Made by a program: the position numbers and the translations under genes. The notes under the pieces were generated by a model. The model worked only from the letters and a program-made list of their open reading frames with translations, did not search any database and was not told where the DNA came from. A DNA stretch of 64,000 nucleotides from Prostheceraeus crozeri (lineage: Eukaryota; Platyhelminthes; Polycladida; Euryleptidae), in NCBI GenBank assembly GCA_907163375.1, contig CAJQUW010007075.1, positions 1-64,000 of the forward strand. The letters run 5' to 3'. Below, in pieces: positions 12,887 to 27,600 of the stretch; position 1 is the stretch's first letter, and each line of letters starts with the position of its first letter.

Positions 12887-15800
12887 ATGTATCAACTCTT
12901 TTGTGATTACCCTCCATTTTTGAAGTACCACACCCGATCCCTCCACTGCAAGAAATTGGAGTTCACTCATTCAGTCTTCTTCAAATTCCCTAAGCATCAT
13001 AAGTCATGTAAGTGGATGGAGAAGGCCAATATGGTTCAGGATGAAAAGACCTCTATCAATTATGCCACCATTGACAGCTTCCCAGATATGAGACTGGTTC
13101 ATTGCTGGAACCACCTGGACCAGAAGATAAAGCACTTCTTATTGGGTTCGGTGAAGACAACAGAATCTCAGCACTATCGAAGGCAACTGTGTGACATTCT
13201 GTGCATAAATGACGAAGCCGCATCCGAGGGAGTCGTTAAGGTCACCTCCCGGTGCAGCATCGCATCGGTATAAGCGATTATTTCAATAATCATTTGCGTA
13301 CACCGATTCACGAACAGGAGCCAGTTTTGTTCTTCGAAAACGAGGCTTCCACGACCCTGAGACAGGTATTACCACCAACACCTCAGAATCTTTTAACAAT
13401 GTCATGAAGGCGGCATTGGATAGGAATGTGATGCCTTTTCACATCCTGATTTTGGCACAACAACAACAACAGGTATTTTACGCAACCCTTTTCCACAAGT
13501 AAGTCCTTCGATGGAGAGGGTAATTGGAAGATTCCAGCAAACGCAGATATCCCCATCCGCCTCAAACTCCTCACAAGCAAACGCAGCCCATGAACCCCGA
13601 CGAGCACCGTGGTGTACTCAGGGATGCCCTAAGACTGAACCCCATTCGCGGACAGAAAGCGCCCCCGAGACCTTCCTATCGTTTTGCTAGCCCAACGGGA
13701 CACCCAACAGAATCAAGTCCTCCACATTCCTCAGGGACATGTGTTTCTGGTCACCGGCGTGAATGGCGAGGAAAATGTGGTCAGGATACAACCAAAGGAA
13801 ACATGCAGTTGCCTGGCCACTGTGTCCGGTTGGCATATTTTGGCTGTGCGGCTAAGTGTTGGCTTCAGCAAGACTCGACTGGTCCCGAAAGTGTCCCTGA
13901 CAAGAATGCTGCGAAAGAAAAAAGGAAAGAACGGAACGGAATGTCTGGAAGGAAGAAACCTCGCATAGGCGATGTGACAACCGTGGAGGCTGAGGCAGTT
14001 CCTGATTCGCAGAGTGCAACTTCTAAGAAGAGTCCGTTTTCCGAGACAGTTGAGGAGACATCATGTTGTCAATTCCCAGCTCCGTAAGAAGGAAAACATT
14101 CATTTATCACGCTTTTCCTCTCTTTTCTGGTGCCTGTTCCTCATTATTTTGCGTATGCACGTCCACCACTGATGGACTAGCAATGTTTCGTGCATACATT
14201 TACAGTGGCATCTTTTACCTCGCAACCTAAGTCTGCATTCTCACATTTTTCAGCAAAAGCTTCCATGAATTATGAATGTAATTTATAATTCTATGTTTTG
14301 ATTGAGAAAGTAAATTCAGTTGTGTCATCTTTTCGACATAACACTCTTCTTTCAAATTTGTTGGAGAAAGCTGCCAACTATCCTATAATTGAAGGCAAAT
14401 TACCCAATTCGTGCGATTATTGTCGTTAACAAATTGACGTCGATGCAAGGTCCTCATCAAAATTCAATGCGTTGAATTCCTTCCTGTTTATGATTTTTCT
14501 CATCGTTAGTCAAATCGTTACTCAGTTTTGTTAAAAAGTTGAAACATTTTTTTGCTATAAGCAATATTTTATTTTATTTTATTAGAACAAAATTTATGAG
14601 TGTTCATAACAAAGTTTTGAATATAAAAAAATCACCTCTTCCATAATTCCAGGCGATCATGGCTTTATCTGGCGAAGAAAAACAGAGATCAGTAGTACTA
14701 CAGAATAATGCACGATTTCAGAAAGTACAACATGACTTTCTCAATAAAGACATGTAGAAAAGAAAAGTAAACTGGATCTGTGACCCTAAAGATGCACATT
14801 TTTATATTATCAAAATTGGCAAAGGTATTTTCAAAGATAAGCTCGGTATGTCACCAAGTTTCGTGAAATACATTAATAGTTCATTTTTCACTTACCATAG
14901 CAAACAGCATTTCTCAGCTGTTCTAGTTTATAAAAAAACAATTCTAACTGATCACAACCAAACGGTTATCACGTTCACCATGTCAGCTGACATATTATTG
15001 TTTCTCAACCTTCCTCGTTATCTCTCAGCACTAAATAATTTATGGTAATGACAAAACAAGTTTATAAACTGAAATCAGGCCTTCACCCATGGGGGGAAGG
15101 GCGGCAGGGGTACTGGCTACTCTTCAGGCAATAACGGGGACTCGTGGTCCGAATTCGAGCTCTTGCCCCACATGCCGCTTCCACATATTGCATGATACAC
15201 CGCGAAGCACTCGCGGCGAAGAAACTTGCGGAGGGAGCAAAGGAATAGTCACCGCCAACAGAGCTGATGCGTGATGTAGTACGTAACTATAACTTCAGCT
15301 CAACCACTTGTCTATACAACTGATGCAACTCGCTCCAAAACAACTGTTAAACTCAGTCACTCCCCTCTAAACAACTCATATTCGTACCCAAACAACTGTT
15401 AAACGCAACGATTCCTCTTTAAAAAAACTCATTCGCACACAAACGACAATCAAACTGAGTGACGCCTGTCTAAACAACTCATATTCGTAACCAAATAACT
15501 TTTCAACCTCAGCTTGACATACAGCTTTTAAACTGATGTTCTGATTAATAACTTGCTATTGTGATAGATAGATGGATTTTTATTCTAGATTGCCGCATCA
15601 ATGGACTTCAGTGGAGGAACACGGGAACGATGAATGTGTCTAGGATGAAGAATGTCCTTCCTTGATTTCGAAGAGTCATGTTCAACTGTCGCGGTGGAAC
15701 TGACAATTTCCACAAAGAAATCTGGGAGGAAATTGATCCGACGGCTCATTCGCTTCTCGCAGTGCCTCTAAAACATGTATTCTACGCATCCCTCTTCCAC

Positions 15801-15911
15801 AAGGCCCTCGACACAGAGGCTGAATGGAAGATTCCAACAAACAACAGATCCAACAGAATCAACTCCTCCACATTCCTCAGAGACAAGTGTTTCTGGTCAC
15901 CGCCGACGTGA
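12887..15911 (+). repeat. Array unit 0 (edge unit)
   Basis: The first 50 bases differ from other units (GATTACCCTCC in place of CCCACTCCC, and a different stretch before CACTGCAAG). Its 3' stretch has CTGGCGAAG where others have CTGACGAAG, and the minisatellite lacks one monomer. The tail carries the longer GTCCTTCCTTGATTTCG form before ATGTTCAAC (15655-15680). Confidence 0.9.
14659..15048 (+). other. Unrecognised reading frame in each array unit
   Basis: An ATG at 14659 opens MALSGEEKQRSVVLQNNARF and reaches a TAG at 14755-14757. The same frame then runs on without a stop through NWICDPKDAHFYIIKIGKG and MSPSFVKYINSSFFTYHSK to a stop at 15046-15048. An acceptor-like TTCCAG precedes the ATG by six bases. 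The equivalent ATG recurs in every long unit (for example 17696). Later units carry a one-base change near GATCACAACC that shortens the frame. I know no family for it. It could be a transposon exon or a chance frame kept alive by array homogenisation. Confidence 0.35.
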
Positions 15912-18900
15912 ATGTATCAACTCTTTTGTGCCCACTCCCTATTTTTGAAGTTGCGCCTACTTCCCCGATGGCTTTTTTCCTCCACTGCAAGAAATTGGAG
16001 TTCACTCATTCAGTCTTCTTCAATTTCCCTAAGCATCATAAGTCATGTAAGTGGATGGAGAAGGCCAATATGGTTCAGGATGAAAAGACCTCTATCAATT
16101 ATGCCACCATTGACAGCTTCCCAGATATGAGACTGGTTCATTGCTGGAACCACCTGGACCAGAAGATAAAGCACTTCTTATTGGGTTCGGTGAAGACAAC
16201 AGAATCTCAGCACTATCGAAGGCAACTGTGTGACATTCTGTGCATAAATGACGAAGCCGCATCCGAGGGAGTCGTTAAGGTCTCCTCCCGGTGCAGCATC
16301 GCATCGGTATAAGCGATTATTTCAATAATCATTTGCGTGCACCGATTCACGAACAGGAGCCATTTTTGTTCTTCGAAAACGAGGCTTCCACGACCCTGAG
16401 ACAGGTATTACCACCAACACCTCAGAATCTTTTAACAATGTCATGAAGGCGGCATTGGATAGGAATGTGATGCCTTTTCACATCCTGATTTTGGCACAAC
16501 AACAACAACAGGTATTTTACGCAACCCTTTTCCACAAGTAAGTCCTTCGATGGAGAGGGTAATTGGAAGATTCCAGCAAACGCAGATATCCCCATCCGCC
16601 TCAAACTCCTCACAAGAAAACGCAGCCCATGAACCCCGACGAGCACCGTGGTGTACTCAGGATGCCATAAGACTGAACCCCATTCGCGGACAGAAAGCGC
16701 CCCCGAGACCTTCCTATCGTTTTGCTAGCCCAACGGGACATCCAACAGAATCAAGTCCTCCACATTCCTCAGGACATGTGTTTCTGGTCACCGGCGTGAA
16801 TGGCGAGGAAAATGTGGTCAGGATACAACCGAAGGAAACATGCAGTTGCCTGGCCACTGTGTCCGGTTGGCATATTTTGGCTGTGCGGCTAAGTGTTGGC
16901 TTCAGCAAGACTCGACCGGTCCCGAAAGTGTCCCTGACAAGAATGCTGCGAAAGAAAAAAGGAAAGAACGGAACGGAATGTCTGGAAGGAAGAAACCTCG
17001 CATAGGCGATGTAACAACCTTGGAGGCTGAGGCAGTTCCTGATTCGCAGAGTGCAACTTCTAAGAAGAGTCCGTTTTCCGAGACAGTTGAGGAGACATCA
17101 TGTTGTCAATTCCCAGCTCCATAAGAAAGAAAACATTCATTTATCACGCTTTTCCTCTCTTTTCTGGTGCCTGTTCCTCATTATTTTGCGTATGCACGTC
17201 CACCACTGATGGACTAGCAATGTTTCGTGCATACATTTACAGTGGCATCTTTTACCTCGCAACCTAAGTCTGCATTCTCACATTTTTCAGCAAAAGCTTC
17301 CATGAATTATGAATGTAATTTATAATTCTATGTTTTGATTGAGAAAGTAAATTCAGTTGTGTCATCTTTTCGACATAACACTCTTCTTTCAAATTTGTTG
17401 GAGAAAGCTGCCAACTATCCTATAATTGAAGGCAAATTACTCACTTCATGCGATTATTGTCGTTAACAAATTGACGTCGGTGCAAGGTCCTCATCAATAT
17501 TCAATGCGTTGAATTCCTTCCTGTTTATGATTTTTCTCATCGTTAGTCAAATCGTTACTCAGTTTTGTTAAAAAGTTGAAACATTTTTTTGCTATAAGCA
17601 ATATTTTATTTTATTTTATTAGAACAAAATTTATGAGTGTTCATAACAAAGTTTTGAATATAAAAAAATCACCTCTTCCATAATTCCAGGCGATCATGGC
17701 TTTATCTGACGAAGAAAAACAGAGATCAGTAGTACTACAGAATAATGCACGATTTCAGAAAGTACAACATGACTTTCTCAATAAAGACATGTAGAAAAGA
17801 AAAGTAAACTGGATCTGTGACCCTAAAGATGCACATTTTTATATTATCAAAATTGGCAAAGGTATTTTCAAAGATAAGCTCGGTATGTCACCAAGTTTCG
17901 TGAAATACATTAATAGTTCATTTTTCACTTACCATAGCAAACAGCATTTCTCAGCTGTTCTAGTTTATAAAAAAACAATTCTAACTGATCACAACCTAAA
18001 CGGTTATCATGTTCACCATGTCAGCTGACATATTATTGTTTCTCAACCTTCCTCGTTATCTCTCAGCACTAAATAATTTATGGTAATGACAAAACAAGTT
18101 TATAAACTGAAATCAGGCCTTCACCCATGGGGGGAAGGGCGGCAGGGGGTACTGGCTACTCTTCAGGCAATAACGGGGACTCGTGGTCCGAATTCGAGCT
18201 CTTGCCCCACATGCCGCTTCCACATATTGCATGATACACCGCGAAGCACTCGCGGCGAAGAAACTTGCGGAGGGAGCAAAGGAATAGTCACCGCCAACAG
18301 AGCTGATGCGTGATGTAGTACGTAAATATAACTTCAGCTCAACCACTTGTCTATACAACTGATGCAACTCGCTCCAAAACAACTGTTAAACTTAGTCACT
18401 CCTCTCTAAACAACTCATATTCGTACCCAAACAACTGTTAAACGCAACGATTCCTCTTTAAAAAAACTCATTCGCACACAAACGACAATCAAACTGAGTG
18501 ACGCCTGTCTAAACAACTCATATTCGTACCCAAACAGCTGCTTAACTCATCAGATCCTGTCTAAACAACTCATATTTGTACCCAAATAACTTTTCAACCT
18601 CAGCTTGACATACAGCTTTTAAACTGATGTTCTGATTAATAACTTGCTATTGTGATAGATAGATGGATTTTTATTCTAGATTGCCGCATCAATGGACTTC
18701 AGTGGAGGAACAGGCTCCGCGCCTAATGTGTATCGAGCTAAAATAAAGCCTTTATTATTATTATATAACACGGGAACGATGAATGTGTCTAGGATGAAGA
18801 ATGTCCTTCCTTGATTTCGAAGAGTCATGTTCAACTGTCGCGGTGGAACTGACAATTTCCACAAAGAAATCTGGAAGGAAATTGATCCGACGGCTCATTC

Positions 18901-19060
18901 GCTTCTCGCAGTGCCTCTAAAACATGTATTCTACGCATCCCTCTTCCACAAGGCCCTCGACACAGAGGCTGAATGGAAGATTCCAACAAACAACAGATCC
19001 AACAGAATCAACTCCTCCACATTCCTCAGAGACAAGTGTTTCTGGTCACCGCCGACGTGA
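15912..19060 (+). repeat. Array unit 1
   Basis: A 3149-base unit, the longest. It is lengthened by a private insertion near 18713-18770 and keeps the long GTCCTTCCTTGATTTCG form in its tail. Confidence 0.9.
18713..18770 (+). mobile_element. Short 3'-tail insertion in array unit 1
   Basis: About 58 bases are present only here. They start GGCTCCGCGCCTAATG and end AATAAAGCCTTTATTATTATT, flanked by an ACA/AACA repeat. A poly(A)-like signal followed by an ATT run is what a heavily 5'-truncated LINE or SINE leaves behind. The rest is too short to name a family. Confidence 0.45.
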
Positions 19061-21674
19061 ATGTATCAACTCTTTTGTGCCCACTCCCTATTTTTGAAGT
19101 TGCGCCTGCTTCCCCGATGGCTTTTTTCCTCCACTGCAAGAAATTGGAGTTCACTCATTCAGTCTTCTTCAATTTCCCTAAGCATCATAAGTCATGTAAG
19201 TGGATGGAGAAGGCCAATATGGTTCAGGATGAAAAGACCTCTATCAATTATGCCACCATTGACAGCTTCCCAGATATGAGACTGGTTCATTGCTGGAACC
19301 ACCTGGACCAGAAGATAAAGCACTTCTTATTGGTTCGGTGAAGACAACAGAATCTCAGCACTATCGAAGGCAACTGTGTGACATTCTGTGCATAAATGAC
19401 GAAGCCGCATCCGAGGGAGTCGTTAAGGTCTCCTCCCGGTGCAGCATCGCATCGGTATAAGCGATTATTTCAATAATCATTTGCGTGCACCGATTCACGA
19501 ACAGGAGCCAGTTTTGTTCTTCGAAAACGAGGCTTCCACGACCCTGAGACAGGTATTACCACCAACACCTCAGAATCTTTTAACAATGTCATGAAGGCGG
19601 CATTGGATAGGAAGAATGCTGCGAAAGAAAAAAGGAAAGAACGGAACGGAATGTCTGGAAGGAAGAAACCTCGCATAGGCGATGTGACAACCGTGGAGGC
19701 TGAGGCAGTTCCTGATTCGCAGAGTGCAACTTCTAAGAAGAGTCCGTTTTCCGAGACAGTTGAGGAGACATCATGTTGTCAATTCCCACTCCGTAAGAAG
19801 GAAAACATTCATTTATCACGCTTTTCCTCTCTTTTCTGGTGCCTGTTCCTCATTATTTTGCGTATGCACGTCCACCACTGATGGACTAGCAATGTTTCGT
19901 GCATACATTTACAGTGGCATCTTTTACCTCGCAACCTAAGTCTGCATTCTCACATTTTTCAGCAAAAGCTTCCATGAATTATGAATGTAATTTATAATTC
20001 TATGTTCTGATTGAGAAAGTAAATTCAGTTGTGTCATCTTTTCGACATAACACTCTTCTTTCAAATTTGTTGGAGAAAGCTGCCAACTATCCTATAATTG
20101 AAGGCAAATTACCCACTTCATGCGATTATTGTCGTTAACAAATTGACGTCGATGCAAGGTCCTCATCAATATTCAATGCGTTGAATTCCTTCCTGTTTAT
20201 GATTTTTCTCATCGTTAGTCAAATCGTTACTCAGTTTTGTTAAAAAGTTGAAACATTTTTTTGCTATAAGCAATATTTTATTTTATTTTATTAGAACAAA
20301 ATTTATGAGTGTTCATAACAAAGTTTTGAATATAAAAAAATCACCTCTTCCATAATTCCAGGCGATCATGGCTTTATCTGACGAAGAAAAACAGAGATCA
20401 GTAGTACTACAGAATAATGCACGATTTCAGAAAGTACAACATGACTTTCTCAATAAAGACATGTAGAAAAGAAAAGTAAACTGGATCTGTGACCCTAAAG
20501 ATGGACATTTTTATATTATCAAAATTGGCAAAGGTATTTTCAAAGATAAGCTCGGTATGTCACCAAGTTTCGTGAAATACATTAATAGTTCATTTTTCAC
20601 TTACCATAGCAAACAGCATTTCTCAGCTGTTCTAGTTTATAAAAAAACAATTCTAACTGATCACAACCTAAACGGTTATCATGTTCACCATGTCAGCTGA
20701 CATATTATTGTTTCTCAACCTTCCTCGTTATCTCTCAGCACTAAATAATTTATGGTAATGACAAAACAAGTTTATAAACTGAAATCAGGCCTTCACCCAT
20801 GGGGGGAAGGGCGGCAGGGGGTACTGGCTACTCTTCAGGCAATAACGGGGACTCGTGGTCCGAATTCGAGCTCTTGCCCCACATGCCGCTTCCACATATT
20901 GCATGATACACCGCGAAGCACTCGCGGCGAAGAAACTTGCGGAGGGAGCAAAGGAATAGTCACCGCCAACAGAGCTGATGCGTGATGTAGTACGTAAATA
21001 TAACTTCAGCTCAACCACTTGTCTATACAACTGATGCAACTCGCTCCAAAACAACTGTTAAACTTAGTCACTCCTCTCTAAACAACTCATATTCGTACCC
21101 AAACAACTGTTAAACGCAACGATTCCTCTTTAAAAAAACTCATTCGCACACAAACGACAATCAAACTGAGTGACGCCTGTCTAAACAACTCATATTCGTA
21201 CCCAAACAGCTGCTAAACTCATCAGCTCCTGTCTAAACAACTCATATTTGTACCCAAATAACTTTTCAACCTCAGCTTGACATACAGCTTTTTAAACTGA
21301 TGTTCTGATTAATAACTTGCTATTGTGATAGATAGATTGATTTTTATTCTAGATTGCCGCATCAATGGACTTCAGTGGAGGAACACGGGAACGATGAATG
21401 TGTCTAGGATGAAGAATGTCCTTCCTTGATTCGAAGAGTCATGTTCAACTGTCGCGGTGGAACTGACAATTTCCACAAAGAAATCTGGGAGGAAATTGAT
21501 CCGACGGCTCATTCGCTTCTCGCAGTGCCTCTAAAACATGTATTCTACGCATCCCTCTTCCACAAGGCCCTCGACACAGAGGCTGAATGGAAGATTCCAA
21601 CAAACAACAGATCCAACAGAATCAACTCCTCCACATTCCTCAGAGACAAGTGTTTCTGGTCACCGCCGACGTGA
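19061..21674 (+). repeat. Array unit 2 (internal deletion)
   Basis: A 2614-base unit. About 475 bases of the MULE C-terminal part are missing at 19612, where GGATAGG joins AAGAATGCTGCG. It also has CCTGCTTCC where most units have CCTACTTCC. Both marks recur only in unit 7. Confidence 0.9.
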
Positions 21675-24645
21675 ATGTATCAACTCTTTTGTGCCCACTC
21701 CCTATTTTTGAAGTTGCGCCTACTTCCCCGATGGCTTTTTTCCTCCACTGCAAGAAATTGGAGTTCACTCATTCAGTCTTCTTCAATTTCCCTAAGCATC
21801 ATAAGTCATGTAAGTGGATGGAGAAGGCCAATATGGTTCAGGATGAAAAGACCTCTATCAATTATGCCACCATTGACAGCTTCCCAGATATGAGACTGGT
21901 TCATTGCTGGAACCACCTGGACCAGAAGATAAAGCACTTCTTATTGGGTTCGGTGAAGACAACAGAATCTCAGCACTATCGAAGGCAACTGTGTGACATT
22001 CTGTGCATAAATGACGAAGCCGCATCCGAGGGAGTCGTTAAGGTCTCCTCCCGGTGCAGCATCGCATCGGTATAAGCGATTATTTCAATAATCATTTGCG
22101 TACACCGATTCACGAACAGGAGCCAGTTTTGTTCTTCGAAAACGAGGCTTCCACGACCCTGAGACAGTATTACCACCAACACCTCAGAATCTTTTAACAA
22201 TGTCATGAAGGCGGCATTGGATAGGAATGTGATGCCTTTTCACATCCTGATTTTGGCACAACAACAACAACAGGTATTTTACGCAACCCTTTTCCACAAG
22301 TAAGTCCTTCGATGGAGAGGGTAATTGGAAGATTCCAGCAAACGCAGATATCCCCATCCGCCTCAAACTCCTCACAAGCAAACGCAGCCCATGAACCCCG
22401 ACGAGCACCGTGGTGTACTCAGGGATGCCATAAGACTGAACCCCATTCGCGGACAGAAAGCGCCCCCGAGACCTTCCTATCGTTTTGCTAGCCCAACGGG
22501 ACATCCAACAGAATCAAGTCCTCCACATTCCTCAGGGACATGTGTTTCTGGTCACCGGCGTGAATGGCGAGGAAAATGTGGTCAGGATACAACCGAAGGA
22601 AACATGCAGTTGCCTGGCCACTGTGTCCGGTTGGCATATTTTGGCTGTGCGGCTAAGTGTTGGCTTCAGCAAGACTCGACCGGTCCCGAAATTGTCCCTG
22701 ACAAGAATGCTGCGAAAGAAAAAAGGAAAGAACGGAACGGAATGTCTGGAAGGAAGAAACCTCGCATAGGCGATGTAACAACCGTGGAGGCTGAGGCAGT
22801 TCCTGATTCACAGAGTGCAAACTTCTAAGAAGAGTCCGTTTTCCGAGACAGTTGAGGAGACATCATGTTGTCAATTCCCAGCTCCATAAGAAGGAAAACA
22901 TTCATTTATCACGCTTTTCCTCTCTTTTCTGGTGCCTGTTCCTCATTATTTTGCGTATGCACGTCCACCACTGATGGACTAGCAATGTTTCGTGCATACA
23001 TTTACAGTGGCATCTTTTACCTCGCAACCTAAGTCTGCATTCTCACATTTTTCAGCAAAAGCTTCCATGAATTATGAATGTAATTTATAATTCTATGTTT
23101 TGATTGAGAAAGTAAATTCAGTTGTGTCATCTTTTCGACATAACACTCTTCTTTCAAATTTGTTGGAGAAAGCTGCCAACTATCCTATAATTGAAGGCAA
23201 ATTACCCACTTCATGCGATTATTGTCGTTAACAAATTGACGTCGATGCAAGGTCCTCATCAATATTCAATGCGTTGAATTCCTTCCTGTTTATGATTTTT
23301 CTCATCGTTAGTCAAATCGTTACTCAGTTTTGTTAAAAAGTTGAAACATTTTTTTGCTATAAGCAATATTTTATTTTATTTTATTAGAACAAAATTTATG
23401 AGTGTTCATAACAAAGTTTTGAATATAAAAAAATCACCTCTTCCATAATTCCAGGCGATCATGGCTTTATCTGACGAAGAAAAACAGAGATCAGTAGTAC
23501 TACAGAATAATGCACGATTTCAGAAAGTACAACATGACTTTCTCAATAAAGACATGTAGAAAAGAAAAGTAAACTGGATCTGTGACCCTAAAGATGGACA
23601 TTTTTATATTATCAAAATTGGCAAAGGTATTTTCAAAGATAAGCTCGGTATGTCACCAAGTTTCGTGAAATACATTAATAGTTCATTTTTCACTTACCAT
23701 AGCAAACAGCATTTCTCAGCTGTTCTAGTTTATAAAAAAACAATTCTAACTGATCACAACCTAAACGGTTATCATGTTCACCATGTCAGCTGACATATTA
23801 TTGTTTCTCAACCTTCCTCGTTATCTCTCAGCACTAAATAATTTATGGTAATGACAAAACAAGTTTATAAACTGAAATCAGGCCTTCACCCATGGGGGGA
23901 AGGGCGGCAGGGGGTACTGGCTACTCTTCAGGCAATAACGGGGACTCGTGGTCCGAATTCGAGGTCTTGCCCCACATGCCGCTTCCACATATTGCATGAT
24001 ACACCGCGAAGCAATCGCGGCCAAGAAACTTGCGGAGGGAGCAAAGGAATAGTCACCGCCAACAGAGCTGATGCGTGATGTAGTACGTAAATATAACTTC
24101 AGCTCAACCACTTGTCTATACAACTGATGCAACTCGCTCCAAAACAACTGTTAAACTCAGTCACTCCTCTCTAAACAACTCATATTCGTACCCAAACAGC
24201 TGCTTAACTCATCAGATCCTGTCTAAACAACTCATATTTGTACCCAAATAACTTTTCAACCTCAGCTTGACATACAGCTTTTAAACTGATGTTCTGATTA
24301 ATAACTTGCTATTGTGATAGATAGATGGATTTTTATTCTAGATTGCCGCATCAATGGACTTCAGTGGAGGAACACGGGAACGATGAATGTGTCTAGGATG
24401 AAGAATGTCCTATGTTCAACTGTCGCGGTGGAACTGACAATTTCCACAAAGAAATCTGGAAGGAAATTGATCCGACGGCTCATTCGCTTCTCGCAGTGCC
24501 TCTAAAACATGTATTCTACGCATCCCTCTTCCACAAGGCCCTCGACACAGAGGCTGAATGGAAGATTCCAACAAACAACAGATCCAACAGAATCAACTCC
24601 TCCACATTCCTCAGAGACAAGTGTTTCTGGTCACCGCCGACGTGA
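21675..24645 (+). repeat. Array unit 3
   Basis: A 2971-base unit with about two minisatellite monomers fewer (24130-24260). Its tail is the first with the short GAATGTCCTATGTTC form, which lacks about 19 bases. All later tails have it too. Confidence 0.9.
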
Positions 24646-27600
24646 ATGTATGAACTCTTTTGTGCCTACTCCCTATTTTTGAAGTTGCGCCTACTTCCCC
24701 GATGGCTTTTTTCCTCCACTGCAAGAAATTGGAGTTCACTCATTCAGTCTTCTTCAATTTCCCTAAGCATCATAAGTCATGTAAGTGGATGGAGAAGGCC
24801 AATATGGTTCAGGATGAAAAGACCTCTATCAATTATGCCACCATTGACAGCTTCCCAATATGAGACTGGTTCATTGCTGGAACCACCTGGACAGAAGATA
24901 AAGCACTTCTTATTGGGTTCGGTGAAGACAACAGAATCTCAGCACTATCGAAGGCAACTGTGTGACATTCTGTGCATAAATGACGAAGCCGCATCCGAGG
25001 GAGTCGTTAAGGTCTCCTCCCGGTGCAGCATCGCACCAGTATAAGCGATTATTTCAATAATCATTTGCGTGCACCGATTCACGAACAGGAGCCAGTTTTG
25101 TTCTTCGAAAACGAGGCTTCCACGACCCTGAGACAGGTATTACCACCAACACCTCAGAATCTTTTAACAATGTCATGAAGGCGGCATTGGATAGGAATGT
25201 GATGCCTTTTCACATCCTGATTTTGGCACAACAACAACAACAGGTATTTTACGCAACCCTTTTCCACAAGTAAGTCCTTCGAATGGAGAGGGTAATTGGA
25301 AGATTCCAGCAAACGCAGATATCCCCATCCGCCTCAAACTCCTCACAAGAAAACGCAGCCCATGAACCCCGACGAGCACCGTGGTGTACTCAGGGATGCC
25401 ATAAGACTGAACCCCATTCGCGGACAGAAAGCGCCCCCGAGACCTTCCTATCGTTTTGCTAGCCCAACGGGACATCCAACAGAATCAAGTCCTCCACATT
25501 CCTCAGGGACATGTGTTTCTGGTCACCGGCGTGAATGGCGAGGAAAATGTGGTCAGGATACAACCAAAGGAAACATGCAGTTGCCTGGCCACTGTGTCCG
25601 GTTGGCATATTTTGGCTGTGCGGCTAAGTGTTGGCTTCAGCAAGACTCGACTGGTCCGAAAGTGTCCCTGACAAGAATGCTGCGAAAGAAAAAAGGAAAG
25701 AATCGGAACGGAATATGTCGTGGAAGGAAGTAACCTCGCGATGAGAGCGATGTAACAACCGTGGAGGCTGAGGCATGATTCCTGAATTCGCAGAGTGCAA
25801 CTTCTTAGAGAGAGTCCGTTTTCCGAGACAGTTGAGGAGACATCATGTTGTCAATTCCCAGTCCATAAGAAGGAAAACATTTCATTTATCACGTTTTCCT
25901 CTCTTTTCTGGTGCCTTGTTCCTCATTATTTTGCGTATGCACGTCCACCACTGATGGACTAGCAATGTTTCGTGCATACATTTACAGTGGCATCTTTTAC
26001 CTCGCAACCTAAGTCTGCATTCTCACATTTTTTCAGCAAAAGCTTCCATGAATTATGAAAGTAATTTATAATTCTATGTTTTGATTGAGAAAGTAAATTC
26101 AGTTGTGTCATCTTTTCGACATAACACTCTTCTTTCAAATTTGTTGGAGAAAGCTGCCAACTATCCTATAATTGAAGGCAAATTACCCACTTCATGCGAT
26201 TATTGTCGTTAACAAATTGACGTCGATGCAAGGTCCTCATCAATATTCAATGCGTTGAATTCCTTCCTGTTTAGGATTTTTCTCATCGTTAGTCAAATCG
26301 TTACTCAGTTTTGTTAAAAAGTTGAAACATTTTTTTGCTATAAGCAATATTTTATTTTATTTTATTAGAACAAAATTTATGAGTGTTCATAACAAAGTTT
26401 TGAATATAAAAAAATCACCTCTTCCATAATTCCAGCGATCATGGCTTTATCTGACGAAGAAAAACAGAGATCAGTAGTACTACAGAATAATGCACGATTT
26501 CAGAAAGTAACAACATGACTTTCTCAATAAAGACATGTAGAAAAGAAAAGTAAACTGGATCTGTGACCCTAAAGATGGACATTTTTTATATTATCAAAAA
26601 TTGGCAAAGGTATTTTCAAAGATAAGCTCGGTATGTCACCAAGTTTCGTGAAATACATTAATAGTTCATTTTTCACTTACCATAGCAAACAGGCATTTCT
26701 CAGCTGTTCTAGTTTATAAAAAAACAATTCTAACTGATCAACCAACCTAAACAGTTATCACGTTCACCATGTCAGCTGACATATTATTGTTTCTCAACCT
26801 TCCTCGTTATCTCTCAGCACTAAATAATTTATGGTAATGACAAAACAAGTTTATAAACTGAAATCAGGCCTTCACCCATGGGGGAAGGGCGGCAGGGGGT
26901 ACTGGCTACTCTTCAGGCAATAACGGGGACTCGTGGTCCGAATTCGAGCTCTTGCCCCACATGCCGCTTCCACATATTGCATGATACACCGCGAAGCACT
27001 CGCGGCGAAGAAACTTGCGGAGGGAGCAAAGGAATAGTCACCGCCAACAGAGCTGATGCGTGATGTATACGTAAATATAACTTCAGCTCAACCACTTGTC
27101 TATACAACTGATGCAACTCGCTCCAAAACAACTGTTAAACTCAGTCACTCCTCTCTAAACAACTCATATTCGTACCCAAACAACTGTTTAAACGCAACGA
27201 TTCTCTTTAAAAAAACTCATTCGCACACAAACGACAATCAAACTGAGTGACGCCTGTCTAAACAACTCATATTCGTACCCAAACAGCTGCTTAACTCATC
27301 AGATCCTGTCCTAAACAACTCATATTTGTACCCAAATAACTTTTCAACCTCAGCTTGACATACAGCTTTTAAACTGATGTTCTGATTAATAACTTGCTAT
27401 TGTGATAGATAGATGGATTTTTATTCTAGATTGCCGCATCAATGGACTTCAGTGGAGGAACACGGAACGATGAATGTGTCTAGGATGAAGAATGTCCTAT
27501 GTTCAACTGTCGCGGTGGAACTGACAATTTCCACAAAGAAATCTGGAAGGAAATTGATCCGACGGCTCATTCGCTTCTCGCAGTGCCTCTAAAACATGTA

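Noticed and set aside
18113-18382. An 89-codon minus-strand frame recurring in each array unit
   Set aside because: It is the shadow of the plus-strand hAT fragment with the CMIHREALAAKKL motif, and recurs only because the unit recurs.
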